This document shows positions 47,152 to 54,765 of a DNA stretch of 64,000 nucleotides, one piece after another. A model generated the notes under the pieces. It did not search any database, was not told the DNA's origin, and was given only the letters and a program-made list of their open reading frames with translations. Position numbers and translations under genes: made by a program. Numbering within the stretch: position 1 is the first letter of the stretch; each line of letters starts with the position of its first letter. Origin of the DNA: Rhodopseudomonas palustris (lineage in GTDB: Bacteria; Pseudomonadota; Alphaproteobacteria; Rhizobiales; Xanthobacteraceae); NCBI RefSeq assembly GCF_007005445.1, contig NZ_CP041387.1, forward strand, positions 4,169,501 through 4,233,500. The letters are read 5' to 3'.

Positions 47152-47166
47152 TGTCCGTTTCGGACA
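47152..47166. promoter_or_regulatory. Palindrome TGTCCGTTTCGGACA
   Basis: Perfect 6-nt arms with a 3-nt centre, 51 bp upstream of the glutamine amidotransferase start, in the divergent space with the hydrolase gene (46996-47217). Possible operator; no cognate regulator is adjacent. Confidence 0.35.
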
Positions 47167-47217
47167 ATCATTCGATCAGCACGCGTCACTCGTACGAGAC
47201 GTGGTGCGGAGTGCACG

Positions 47218-47934
47218 ATGACCAACCCGCCCCGTTCGAAGACCGCTGTCGTGATCCGGCACGTCGTCTTCGAAGATCTCGGCTACTTCGCACCTGTGCT
47301 CACCGCGGCCGGCTACGACATCCGCTATGTCGATCTCGATCAGGCACCGCTATCGGCGCTGAGTCCCGAACAGCCGGATCTGTTGATCGTGCTCGGCGGA
47401 CCGATCGGCGTCTACGAAGTGGAGGCCTATCCGTATCTGCTCGACGAGCGCCGGATTCTGGCGGCGCGTCTCGCCGCGAATCGGCCGACCTTCGGCATCT
47501 GCCTCGGCGCCCAACTGATCGCCGCGACGCTCGGCGCCGACGTCGCGCCGATGGGCCACAAGGAAATCGGGTTCGGGCCGTTGACGCTGACCGATGCGGG
47601 GCGGCGCGGGCCGCTCCGGCATCTCGACGGCGTCCCGGTGCTGCATTGGCACGGCGACGCCTTCCAGATTCCCGCCGGCGCCGAAAACCTCGCCGCCACG
47701 GCGCTGTGCGCCACTCAGGGCTTTGCGATCGGCCGCACCGTTCTGGGCTTGCAGTTTCACCCGGAAGTCGAGGTCGATCGCGGCATCGAGCGCTGGCTCA
47801 CCGGACACGCGGCGGAGCTGTCGGCAGCCGGCATCGATCCGCGCGCATTGAGGGCGCAGGCGATGAGCATCCCACGTGAAGCGCATCTCGCCGCGCAGCG
47901 GATGTTCGAGGAATGGCTGTCGCAGATCGACTGA
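47218..47934 (+). CDS. Class I glutamine amidotransferase-like protein
   Basis: 238 residues with a GATase1 fold: LLIVLGGPIGVYE, nucleophile GICLGAQLIA near residue 97, and LQFHPEVE near 181 for His and Glu. Similar to GMP-synthase-like GATase proteins that stand alone. Overlaps the damaged yggS gene by 22 bp. Amide acceptor unknown. Confidence 0.88.
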   Translation: MTNPPRSKTAVVIRHVVFEDLGYFAPVLTAAGYDIRYVDLDQAPLSALSPEQPDLLIVLGGPIGVYEVEAYPYLLDERRILAARLAANRPTFGICLGAQLIAATLGADVAPMGHKEIGFGPLTLTDAGRRGPLRHLDGVPVLHWHGDAFQIPAGAENLAATALCATQGFAIGRTVLGLQFHPEVEVDRGIERWLTGHAAELSAAGIDPRALRAQAMSIPREAHLAAQRMFEEWLSQID

Positions 47935-48815
47935 CGGGCGACGACATCGCACGGTTCGGCAGCGATCCGGCGCGCATGTTCGCCGCCAACCTGCGGACCG
48001 TGCAGGAGCGCATTGCGGCCGCCTGCCGTCGATCAGGCCGCCGGCCGGAAGACGTGCGGCTGCTTCCCGTCACCAAGACAGTCCCGGCGCAGGTGCTGCG
48101 GCTGGCGTTCGCCGCGGGCATCACCGATTTCGGCGAGAAAAAGCGCGCGACAAGCGCGCCGCCCTCGCTGATCTGGCGATCAGTTGGAGCATCATCGGCC
48201 ATCTGCAAACCAACAAGGTGAAGTATCTGGTTCAGCTCGCCTCGAAGTTTCATGCGCTCGACAGCGTCCGGCTGGCCGAGGAATTGAACCGGCGCCTCGA
48301 CGCCCAGGGCCGCGATCTCGACGTCTTCGTGCAGGTCAACACCTCCGGCGAAGCCAGCAAATACGGCCTGCAGCCCGACGAGCTGATCCCGTTCGTCGAG
48401 CGCCTGACGGACTACCCGCGGCTGAAGCCGCGCGGACTGATGACGCTGGCGATCCTGAGCCCCGATCCGCCGCGGGTGCGGAACTGCTTCCGGCTGTTGC
48501 GCGAGCTGCGCGGCCGCGCGGCCGGCGGTCCATCCCGGCGTGACGCAATTGTCGATGGGCATGACGGGCGACTACGAGATCGCGATCGAGGAAGGCGCCG
48601 ACGTGGTGCGGGTCGGCCAGGCGATCTTCGGACCGCGCCCGACCAGCGATGCGCTGTACTGGCCAGACATCGGCAAGGCGCCGGCGTCGGACCCGCAAAC
48701 CGGCTCAGCGCGAGGTCGCGCGATGAGGCCGCCCAATCTCCAAGCCTGTCCGTTGAAATGGCGCGCCATTCAGAATAAAACTGCGAACTCTTATGTAATT
48801 GAAATTGCAATATAA
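47913..48815 (+). pseudogene. YggS/PLPBP family gene with two frameshifts
   Basis: Encodes in three pieces a PLP-homeostasis (YggS) protein. Piece 1 (47913 to about 48140) includes RLLPVTKTV with the PLP lysine and ends at ITDFGEK. Piece 2 (about 48145 to 48520, shifted frame) reads ARDKRAALADLAISWSIIGH, LQTNKVKYL, FVQVNTSGEASKYG. Piece 3, back in the first frame, reads [20 protein letters not shown] and FGPR. At the first break the FGENxVQE family motif is shortened, consistent with a deletion of about 10 nt; the second break looks like one extra G near 48522. The last codons (after about 48767) are lower-GC islet DNA. Confidence 0.85.
48757..48767 (+). repeat. Candidate attachment-site repeat, left (AATGGCGCGCC)
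   Basis: Identical to 52026-52036 at the tRNA-Arg 3' end, at the exact point where composition changes. An 11-bp GC-rich match is short, so chance is not excluded. Confidence 0.45.
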
Positions 48816-49017
48816 ATATCCGGGACGCGTTGCCCCGCCATTGGTGAGCCAGGTCGATGTTGCATGAACTCTGAGCGGCGAGAGTCCATCTCGCTCGGCC
48901 CAGAGGACCTTTTGAGACATTGTGTTGCGCTTGGAATCGAAGCCAGATGGTCGAGACGCCGCGGGCTCGGTTCACGAGGGCCTGCTGCGGCGATACCCGG
49001 ACGCGCCTAGCCGCCGC

Positions 49018-49602
49018 CTAAAGTGCGATGTTGCCGAAGTCGTCTGGCCCGAAGATTGCCACGTGCGTGAAATCTGTGTCGACCAGATCGGGCCAGTCGG
49101 ACGGCGGCTTGTCACGCAGCGCCTCGGTACAGACCTTCAGATCCGCTGCCGGGATGGCGTCGTAGGAAATGATCACCTCGCGGCTTCGAAGGACCGAGAG
49201 GAAGACCTGTCCGAGCGGCGCGCCATTCATGTGTCGGTGATTGCTGATGGTCAAATCCCAGGTACCACCGAACGACCAGTCAACGCCGACGCGCGCGGGC
49301 AGCTTGTTGGCGTGCACTGCGAGCTTGAACGCAGACTTGCCGCCCTTGTTCAGTAGGAGGGGCGTCTTTTTGGGATATGACGATAGGCAAATGATGTTCT
49401 TGCCGTCGTCGCCGATGGCGTCGATCACCTCCTGCGGCGTTATGTGCGACTGCGGCCACGTCGGCTTCAGGCCGTCCGTCTGGATCGTCGCAAACTGATC
49501 CGAGGTCCGGGCATGGGTGAACCAGCCGTAGGCGCTGATCGCGGCGGTTCGGGCTTCGGTCATTCCGGTAGGGCCGAGCAGGTCGATATGGACATTGGTC
49601 AT
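49018..49602 (-). CDS. Hypothetical protein, possible ADP-ribosyltransferase-fold
   Basis: 194 residues, no signal peptide. The pattern GWFTHARTSDQFATIQTDGL, then IICLSSYPKK, then VHANKLPARVGVDWS, then SREVIISYDAIPAADL resembles the order in DarT-like and other ART-fold proteins (aromatic-His-T start, 'xxI...GL' helix, S/T strand, Glu before a 'V..D.IP' strand). This is pattern recognition, not a family match; catalytic Glu would be in SREV. Codon use is less GC-biased than the core genes. No antitoxin-like neighbour is obvious. Confidence 0.6.
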   Translation of the reverse strand: MTNVHIDLLGPTGMTEARTAAISAYGWFTHARTSDQFATIQTDGLKPTWPQSHITPQEVIDAIGDDGKNIICLSSYPKKTPLLLNKGGKSAFKLAVHANKLPARVGVDWSFGGTWDLTISNHRHMNGAPLGQVFLSVLRSREVIISYDAIPAADLKVCTEALRDKPPSDWPDLVDTDFTHVAIFGPDDFGNIAL

Positions 49603-49867
49603 TGAAATCTCTCGGTTGAAAGAACGCCTTGCGGTCTGGCACGACAGTCATATGTATATAGCCAGTCACCCGGCGCGCGCCCACGACGCCGATTACGGGA
49701 CTTGGGTCTAGGATCAAAGAATCTACTGGGGTGATGCCCCGTCCTGCCGGACGTTAAATGGCGACATGATCTCTGGTGCCGTGACAAGCACCGCGCCGCG
49801 GGCCTAGGCGACGCAAAGCGATCCCCGCAATTCGCAACGGCCAGCCACTGGCCGGCAGGGATCGTCT

Positions 49868-49996
49868 ATGAAGTCCGCAACCTGGGCCGCCATCATCATT
49901 GCTGTGAACGACATCTGGAGCCTTGCGGCTCTCGCGCTGTTAATCGTGGGCGAAATCACCCTCGCATATTTGAACGCGAAAAAACCGAAGCGGTAG
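49868..49996 (+). CDS. Possible 42-residue membrane peptide
   Basis: ATG at 49868 with AGGGA upstream; product MKSATWAAIIIAVNDIW then SLAALALLIVGEITLAYLNA and a basic end KKPKR. One membrane helix or hairpin is predicted. The last codons overlap the hairpin of the minus-strand terminator at 49978-50007, which weakens the case; a minus-strand frame across the same bases (49804-50037) is less protein-like. Confidence 0.4.
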   Translation: MKSATWAAIIIAVNDIWSLAALALLIVGEITLAYLNAKKPKR

Positions 49997-50007
49997 TCCG
50001 CTTCGGT
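49978..50007 (-). terminator. Rho-independent terminator for the pentapeptide-repeat gene
   Basis: On the minus strand: ACCGAAGCGG, loop ACTA, CCGCTTCGGT continuing into a run of six T. The perfect 10-bp stem with a T tract is a textbook intrinsic terminator for transcripts coming from the gene at 50151-51473. On the plus strand there is no T run. Confidence 0.8.
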
Positions 50008-50150
50008 CTCCTTCTCGCTATCCTTCCTCTTTCTCACGCGGCGCGGCGGCGAAAAGGACAGGATCGTCCCGACTTGACTGATGATGGTCGGAGGCGATCT
50101 AGCGCCGTCCTCTCGGCTTCATCCGCGATATCTACCTTGAGAGAAGCGCT

Positions 50151-51473
50151 TTATCCTCGCCATTTGGTCTTGGCTGACACAATAGTTTCAATCCTGCAGT
50201 CTTTGTAATCTTCATCTTGCCACTTCCGAGTTAGCCAATCTTCAGCTTTCGTCCCATCTAAGTATGTCGCCCCCTCTGGGGCGTGCCATCGTTCGTAGGA
50301 GATCGAAGGGGTGACGACAGAGCAGTCTCTTGGCTGCGGCATCGGTCCAGAGTACGAAGCGGGAATGACCGGGCGAGAGCCATTCAAGCAATAGTAGGAG
50401 CCTTCAAGGTCGACATCATCAAAGCTCGTCTCTTCGAAGTGCGCATTGGTCAAATTTGCATCACGAAAGGGATGACTGTGTGATGCCTTCCAGCCGTATT
50501 TTTCTCGATCTAGAACGCCGAAGTGAGCACGTAAAAACGAGGATCCTGACAAGTCTGCCGCGGTAAAAGCGGAGTTGATAATCCGCACATTCTCAAATTT
50601 AGTTCGGTCAATCACAGCTGACGTAAGGTCTACGAAGAATAGCTCTCCCTTAATGAAGCGGGATTCAGATACTAAGGAACGTTGCGCGTCCATGCGAGAT
50701 AGTTGGAAGTTCTTGAAATTGGTTCCAAGTATCTCGGCGCGCCTCAGGCTTCCAAAGAACGAAGAGTCGAGAACTGTGGCCCCGTTTAAGGCTAGGCAGT
50801 TCGCGTCTCCGCTGAAAAATAAATTCTTCAGATTGGATGAGCTGAGGGATGCGCCGCTGAGCATGGTGTTCTCAAAGCGAGCATCGACCAGAGTTGCGCC
50901 ACCGAAATCAACCGCCGACAGATCAGACCGGTCAAACATCGGACTGTGAAGAGTCGCGCCAGCTAAGCTTACGAAGGCGCCTTTTTGCTTCGGCGCAAGA
51001 TCAAGCCCCGAAAAATCCGTCTTGCTGATTTGATCAGGTGTAGAAGTTAGATTGTAGATGCACCGTGGTGCAGAACCCCAGTAACTTAGCTTAGACAGCC
51101 AGGACGACGATCCAAAGGCGCGACCAAGCAAGCAGTCATGTGTATTTAGATATTCGAGCGCATCCTTCTTTCCAAGATTGCCCCCGCCGGGCTGAGCTAA
51201 GAGCTGCCAAGCGCTCACTACTCTGTCGATATGCCTATTATCGGTTTCTCTTAAGTAATTCCATACAGAGAGAATCCCGCCAATTGCGCCAGATAAAAGA
51301 ACAGCCTGTGTGACCCAATGGTCCCGAAGCTTGCAGATGATACTGTAAGCTTTTGTGGAACGACGCGCCTGCTCCTTTTCGGCGCCATCCGCAAGAATGG
51401 CTACCTTTTCTCGGACGCGCACGATTTCGTCGAGTATTCTGCTAAACGGCTCGTTATCTGCAGGTGTAGTCAT
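50151..51473 (-). CDS. Membrane-anchored pentapeptide-repeat protein
   Basis: 440 residues. A helical N-terminus (1-50) precedes one membrane helix, WVTQAVLLSGAIGGILSVW (about 54-72), and a 150-395 region of pentapeptide repeats (A[D/N]LxX pattern): FSGLDLAP, SDLSAVDFGGATLVDARF, TMLSGASLSSSNLKNLFF, AADLSGSSFLRAHF, ANLTNAHFEETSFDDVDLEG. The right-handed quadrilateral helix probably lies on one side of the inner membrane. GC content is visibly lower than in flanking genes. Function unknown. Its own terminator follows at 50007-49978. Confidence 0.82.
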   Translation of the reverse strand: MTTPADNEPFSRILDEIVRVREKVAILADGAEKEQARRSTKAYSIICKLRDHWVTQAVLLSGAIGGILSVWNYLRETDNRHIDRVVSAWQLLAQPGGGNLGKKDALEYLNTHDCLLGRAFGSSSWLSKLSYWGSAPRCIYNLTSTPDQISKTDFSGLDLAPKQKGAFVSLAGATLHSPMFDRSDLSAVDFGGATLVDARFENTMLSGASLSSSNLKNLFFSGDANCLALNGATVLDSSFFGSLRRAEILGTNFKNFQLSRMDAQRSLVSESRFIKGELFFVDLTSAVIDRTKFENVRIINSAFTAADLSGSSFLRAHFGVLDREKYGWKASHSHPFRDANLTNAHFEETSFDDVDLEGSYYCLNGSRPVIPASYSGPMPQPRDCSVVTPSISYERWHAPEGATYLDGTKAEDWLTRKWQDEDYKDCRIETIVSAKTKWRG

Positions 51474-51682
51474 GTTCGTTCAAACCAAAGTGCAGTTTGG
51501 CTATTACGATGGACTTGATTGTTGCCCCACCGATCGTTGGCTGATTTGGGGGCTGACATGAGTGAGCAAAGAGTGCGCGACGGCATCGAGAGTGAAATGT
51601 TGCTACTATATGCCCGCGCGTTCAATGCAGATGATCGTGTTTGGGCTTAACAATTCGGCCCAGCCTATGCGGCCTATTTGCT
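51474..51682. other. Islet intergenic space with a possible 30-codon frame
   Basis: An ATG at 51558 opens a short frame to TAA at 51650 (MSEQRVRDGIESEMLLLYARA...), but no ribosome site stands out and it may be a gene remnant. Otherwise nothing is recognised. Confidence 0.25.
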
Positions 51683-51985
51683 TCAGAGCGCAGTAGGCTG
51701 CCGCAGCTTCACGAGTTGCAGGTACCGGTTCAAGCTTGAGAGGTCGAACTTGTCGCGGGCGCGCTCCCAGTGATCGTTCACTTGTTGGAAGGTCGCGTCG
51801 ACATTCTGGACTCCGTCAAAGCGGATCAACCAACGAAAAACGTGGGCTTGCGGATTGCGAAAGCTAGGAAGCCGACTTCCAATCGGGGCCGGGGCGAACG
51901 CTCCACCGCTTCCTCCAATCAGAAGCTGCGGGATGGTATGTGATTGGTATGGGACTGTTATTGAGGGCGGCGGACGCATTCTCAT
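51683..51985 (-). CDS. Hypothetical protein, possibly a fragment
   Basis: 100 residues (MRMRPPPSITVPYQ...FDLSSLNRYLQLVKLRQPTAL). The second half is helical and protein-like; the first half is low in confidence. It lies next to the tRNA-Arg end of the islet. No family recognised. Confidence 0.35.
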   Translation of the reverse strand: MRMRPPPSITVPYQSHTIPQLLIGGSGGAFAPAPIGSRLPSFRNPQAHVFRWLIRFDGVQNVDATFQQVNDHWERARDKFDLSSLNRYLQLVKLRQPTAL

Positions 51986-52027
51986 TGAGAATGATAAACG
52001 AAAACGTCTGAAGAATTAATATGCTAA

Positions 52028-52104
52028 TGGCGCGCCCGAAAGGATTCGAACCTCTGACCCCCAGATTCGTAGTCTGGTGCTCTATCCAGCTGAGCTACGG
52101 GCGC
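52028..52104 (-). tRNA. tRNA-Arg (anticodon ACG)
   Basis: 77 nt on the minus strand. Acceptor GCGCCCG pairs with CGGGCGC, discriminator G, encoded CCA at 52030-52028. D arm GCTCAGCTGGATAGAGC, anticodon arm CCAGA-CTACGAA-TCTGG with anticodon ACG, T arm with GGTTCGAATCC. Its 3' end borders the low-GC islet. Confidence 0.97.
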
Positions 52105-52428
52105 GTCTGCCGCGGGTCTCGTCGGGTCAAGCCCTGAGCCGCCGGCGGTCCGCAGCGGCGAAGCGCTGCGAAGGCCGCCATAGCTAGCGGCTCCGATCCG
52201 GATTGGCAAGCGCCGCGGATGCTCTTTTCTGACGGATCGACGACGACGCCCGCCGCGCCGCGATTCCCGCGGGGAAAACCCGCCGGCCTCGGCGCCGGAG
52301 GTGGCCCGCACCGTGCGCTAAACTGCCGGTGCGGAGGCGGCTCCGGATCGCGACGGCGCAGCTTGCCGGCGCGAACAGCTTGGATTCCGCACGGATACGG
52401 CGATTCAGCTCGAAAAGGCAGGCCGGGG
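52105..52428. other. Intergenic space with no gene recognised
   Basis: 324 bp between tRNA-Arg and the sensor-kinase gene, which must hold the tRNA promoter (minus strand). GC-rich; I see no convincing coding frame or hairpin terminator. Confidence 0.4.
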
Positions 52429-53907
52429 TCAGGCGCGGGCGCGTTCGCTGCGCAGGCTGTGCAGATCGACGGGGCGGTCGGGGATCGAGATCCGGAAGGT
52501 CGCGCCGATGGTGCCCTCGACCAGCTTGATGTCGCCGCCATGGGCCCGCACCAGCTCGGCCGCGATGGCGAGGCCGAGTCCCGAACCGCCGGCGCGGACC
52601 GAGCCGTGAAACGCCTCGAACAGGTGGTCGCGGGCCTTCTGCGGCACGCCGGGGCCGGTATCGGAGACTTCGAGCACCGTCACCGATCCCTCGCGGCGGC
52701 CGGTGATGCGGATCTGCAGCAGATTGGCATCGCCGCGCGGCAGGCTTTCCAGCGCCTGCGCGGCGTTGCGCACCAGGTTGAGCAGCACGCGGAACAACTG
52801 GTCGGGGTCGGCATCGATGGTCAGGCCGCGCTCGATCGCCGCCACCCAGGTGATCGACGCATCATCGGCGAGCCCGGCGGTTTCGCGGACATCGTTGACC
52901 AGCGGCTCGATCAGGATGCTGCGGCGATCCGGCGCCGCCTCCTGGGCGCGGCCGTAAGAAAGCGTCGACTGGCAGAACGCGATCGCCCGCTCCAGCGAGC
53001 GCACCAGTTTGGGCGCGAAGCGCTGCACCCGCGGGTCCGGCACGCTGGAGAGCTGGTCCGACAGAAGCTGTGACGACGCCAGCAGGTTGCGCAGATCGTG
53101 GTTGATCTTGGACACCGCGAGGCCGAGCGCGGCGAGCCGGCTCTTCTGATGCAGCATCGACACCAGATCGCGCTGCATGTCCGACAATTCGCGCTCGGCG
53201 AGGCCGATTTCGTCGCCGCGCGGCCCCGGCACCACGATCGAGGCCGGGCTTTCCGGATCGCGACGGAAATTCACCATATTGGCGGTCAGCCGCCGCATCG
53301 GCCGCACGAACAGGAAATGCAGCGCCAGATAGATCAGCGCCGTGGTCAGGCTGGTGATGGTCAGCGACACCAGCAACAGATTGCTGGAGAACCGGTACAT
53401 CGCAATGCGCAGCGGCGCGGCGTCGATCACCACCTCGATGAATTCGGCATTGCCCTCGCCCGGGCCGACCACCCGGATCGCCGAATTGCCGCTCTCCAGC
53501 ATCACCACGAAGGAATCGAGAATCGCGCCCCATGGCGTGACCTTGCGCATGTCGACGACGTGATCGATCGTGGTCGGCAGATTGGAGCTGGCGAGCAGCC
53601 GGCGCTGCTGCCCCATCTTGATCGCCACCGCGCGGGCCTCGATCGAATCCAGGATCTGCTGCGCAAGAGAATCGGGCACCCGGCCCGACGGAGACGCATC
53701 CAGCACCAGCACGGCGGTGTTCGCGGCCGCGAGGCGGTCGTTCAGCCGGTTCAATCGGTAATTGGCGATCGACGGCACGTAGATCAGGATTTCGGCGATC
53801 AGGATCAGCGGAATCGTCAGCAGCAACAGCTTGCCGGACAGCCCGATCTTGGGCTCCAGACCGCGCCGCCAGGCGTGCGTTTCCGGCTGTTTGTCCGCTG
53901 TCTGCAC
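52429..53907 (-). CDS. Sensor histidine kinase
   Basis: About 492 residues. N-terminal membrane helix (KLLLLTIPLILIAEILIYV, about 25-43), a periplasmic sensor of about 150 residues, a second membrane helix (LLVSLTITSLTTALIYLALH), a HAMP linker (FVRPMRRLTANMVNF), dimerisation helix with KINHDLRNLLASSQLL (phospho-His), and a GHKL ATPase (LNLVRNAAQAL, DTGPGVP, GGSGLGLAIA). No response regulator is adjacent. GTG start at 53907 has GGAG upstream; longer frames start with TTG at 54003 and would include the palindrome at 53959. Confidence 0.92.
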   Translation of the reverse strand: MQTADKQPETHAWRRGLEPKIGLSGKLLLLTIPLILIAEILIYVPSIANYRLNRLNDRLAAANTAVLVLDASPSGRVPDSLAQQILDSIEARAVAIKMGQQRRLLASSNLPTTIDHVVDMRKVTPWGAILDSFVVMLESGNSAIRVVGPGEGNAEFIEVVIDAAPLRIAMYRFSSNLLLVSLTITSLTTALIYLALHFLFVRPMRRLTANMVNFRRDPESPASIVVPGPRGDEIGLAERELSDMQRDLVSMLHQKSRLAALGLAVSKINHDLRNLLASSQLLSDQLSSVPDPRVQRFAPKLVRSLERAIAFCQSTLSYGRAQEAAPDRRSILIEPLVNDVRETAGLADDASITWVAAIERGLTIDADPDQLFRVLLNLVRNAAQALESLPRGDANLLQIRITGRREGSVTVLEVSDTGPGVPQKARDHLFEAFHGSVRAGGSGLGLAIAAELVRAHGGDIKLVEGTIGATFRISIPDRPVDLHSLRSERARA

Positions 53908-53958
53908 CGCGCCTCGCTCCGGTCCGCTCCTCACCGCCGGCCCCCGGGCCGGAATCGC

Positions 53959-53974
53959 GACATTATCTAATGTC
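53959..53974. promoter_or_regulatory. Palindrome GACATTATCTAATGTC
   Basis: Perfect 7-nt arms with a TC centre, 52 bp upstream of the sensor-kinase start chosen here, in the divergent space with rpmH (53908-54249). Likely a regulator site for one of them; regulator unknown. Supports the shorter kinase start. No other feature is clear in this 342-bp space. Confidence 0.45.
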
Positions 53975-54249
53975 AAGATGCTCCTTTGCGAGAAGCAGGT
54001 CAAATTACCGTTTTCTCATCCGTGAAGACGAGCGCGCGGATTCGACACGGCCGGCGCGGCGCAAAACCGCCGCCGCGCGCAATTGACGAGACCAAGACGC
54101 TCCCGTATAAGCCGCGCCAACTGTCCGCGATGACCCGGCTTTGCCCGGGGCGGTTCATTTTTGGGCTGCATCCGGCTCATCTGTGAGCCGACATCTCCGG
54201 GCTTACCCACCACTTAATGAATAACTGACCCGGCAACGGAGAACGGCCC

Positions 54250-54384
54250 GTGAAGCGGACTTATCAACCCAGCAAACTGGTGCGCAAGCGCCGTCACGGC
54301 TTTCGTGCCCGTCTCGCCACCACCGGCGGCCGCAAGGTGCTGGCGGCTCGCCGCGCTCGCGGACGCAAGCGTCTGAGCGCCTGA
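54250..54384 (+). CDS. rpmH: 50S ribosomal protein L34
   Basis: 44 residues, [18 protein letters not shown] then [20 protein letters not shown] then RKRLSA, the full L34 sequence. The start codon is GTG with GGAGAA upstream. First gene of the conserved rpmH-rnpA-yidC cluster. Confidence 0.98.
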   Translation: MKRTYQPSKLVRKRRHGFRARLATTGGRKVLAARRARGRKRLSA

Positions 54385-54407
54385 GCGGGCTCGCCCGGGA
54401 CCTGTTG

Positions 54408-54749
54408 ATGGAGCGGTTGCGGCAGCGGGCGGATTTCATCGCCGTTGCCGGCGGGCTGCGGATCAACGGACCTGCCTTCGTGCTGCAGAGCCTGCGGCGC
54501 GAAGATCAGGGCCCGATCCGGGTCGGCTTCACCGTGACCAAGAAGATCGGCACCGCGACCGAACGCAATCGAATTCGCCGCAGACTGCGCGAATTGGTGA
54601 AGCGGACGGATCGCGGTTTTCTGCTGCCGCACAGCGACTATGTGCTGGTCGGACGCCGCGCGGCGCTGAGCCGCGACTTTGCCGTCATGCTCGGCGATCT
54701 GCGCACCGCGCTCGAGCGGGCGGCGCGGCGATCGCCCAAACCCGCGTGA
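54408..54749 (+). CDS. rnpA: Ribonuclease P protein component
   Basis: 113 residues: MERLRQRADFIAVAGG, VGFTVTKKIGTATERNRIRR and RLRELVKR match the RnpA fold that binds the catalytic RNA for tRNA 5' processing. ATG at 54408 is chosen over TTG at 54405. It lies 23 bp after rpmH. Confidence 0.96.
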   Translation: MERLRQRADFIAVAGGLRINGPAFVLQSLRREDQGPIRVGFTVTKKIGTATERNRIRRRLRELVKRTDRGFLLPHSDYVLVGRRAALSRDFAVMLGDLRTALERAARRSPKPA

Positions 54750-54765
54750 GTGACGAGAACCGACG

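Larger units (their letters stand above)
48757..52036. mobile_element. Low-GC islet at tRNA-Arg, bounded by an 11-bp direct repeat
   Basis: AATGGCGCGCC occurs at 48757-48767 and again at 52026-52036, where it includes the 3' CCA end of tRNA-Arg. Base composition drops directly inside both copies (for example AATAAAACTGCG from 48775 and the pentapeptide gene). Contents are unrelated to the flanking core genes. No integrase or transposase is present, so this would be a remnant or a passively mobilised element. The left copy falls in the 3' end of the yggS remnant. Confidence 0.55.

Noticed and set aside
49804..50037. Minus-strand 77-codon frame
   Set aside because: Crosses the strong intrinsic terminator and lacks a ribosome site or protein-like pattern.
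48757..52036. Islet considered as a complete integrative element or prophage
   Set aside because: No integrase, recombinase, transposase or phage structural gene is present, so only a remnant or passive islet is claimed.
52024..52311. Minus-strand frame ending VAQLDRAPDYESGGQRFESF
   Set aside because: This is the well-known false protein made by translating a tRNA gene; the region is tRNA-Arg(ACG).
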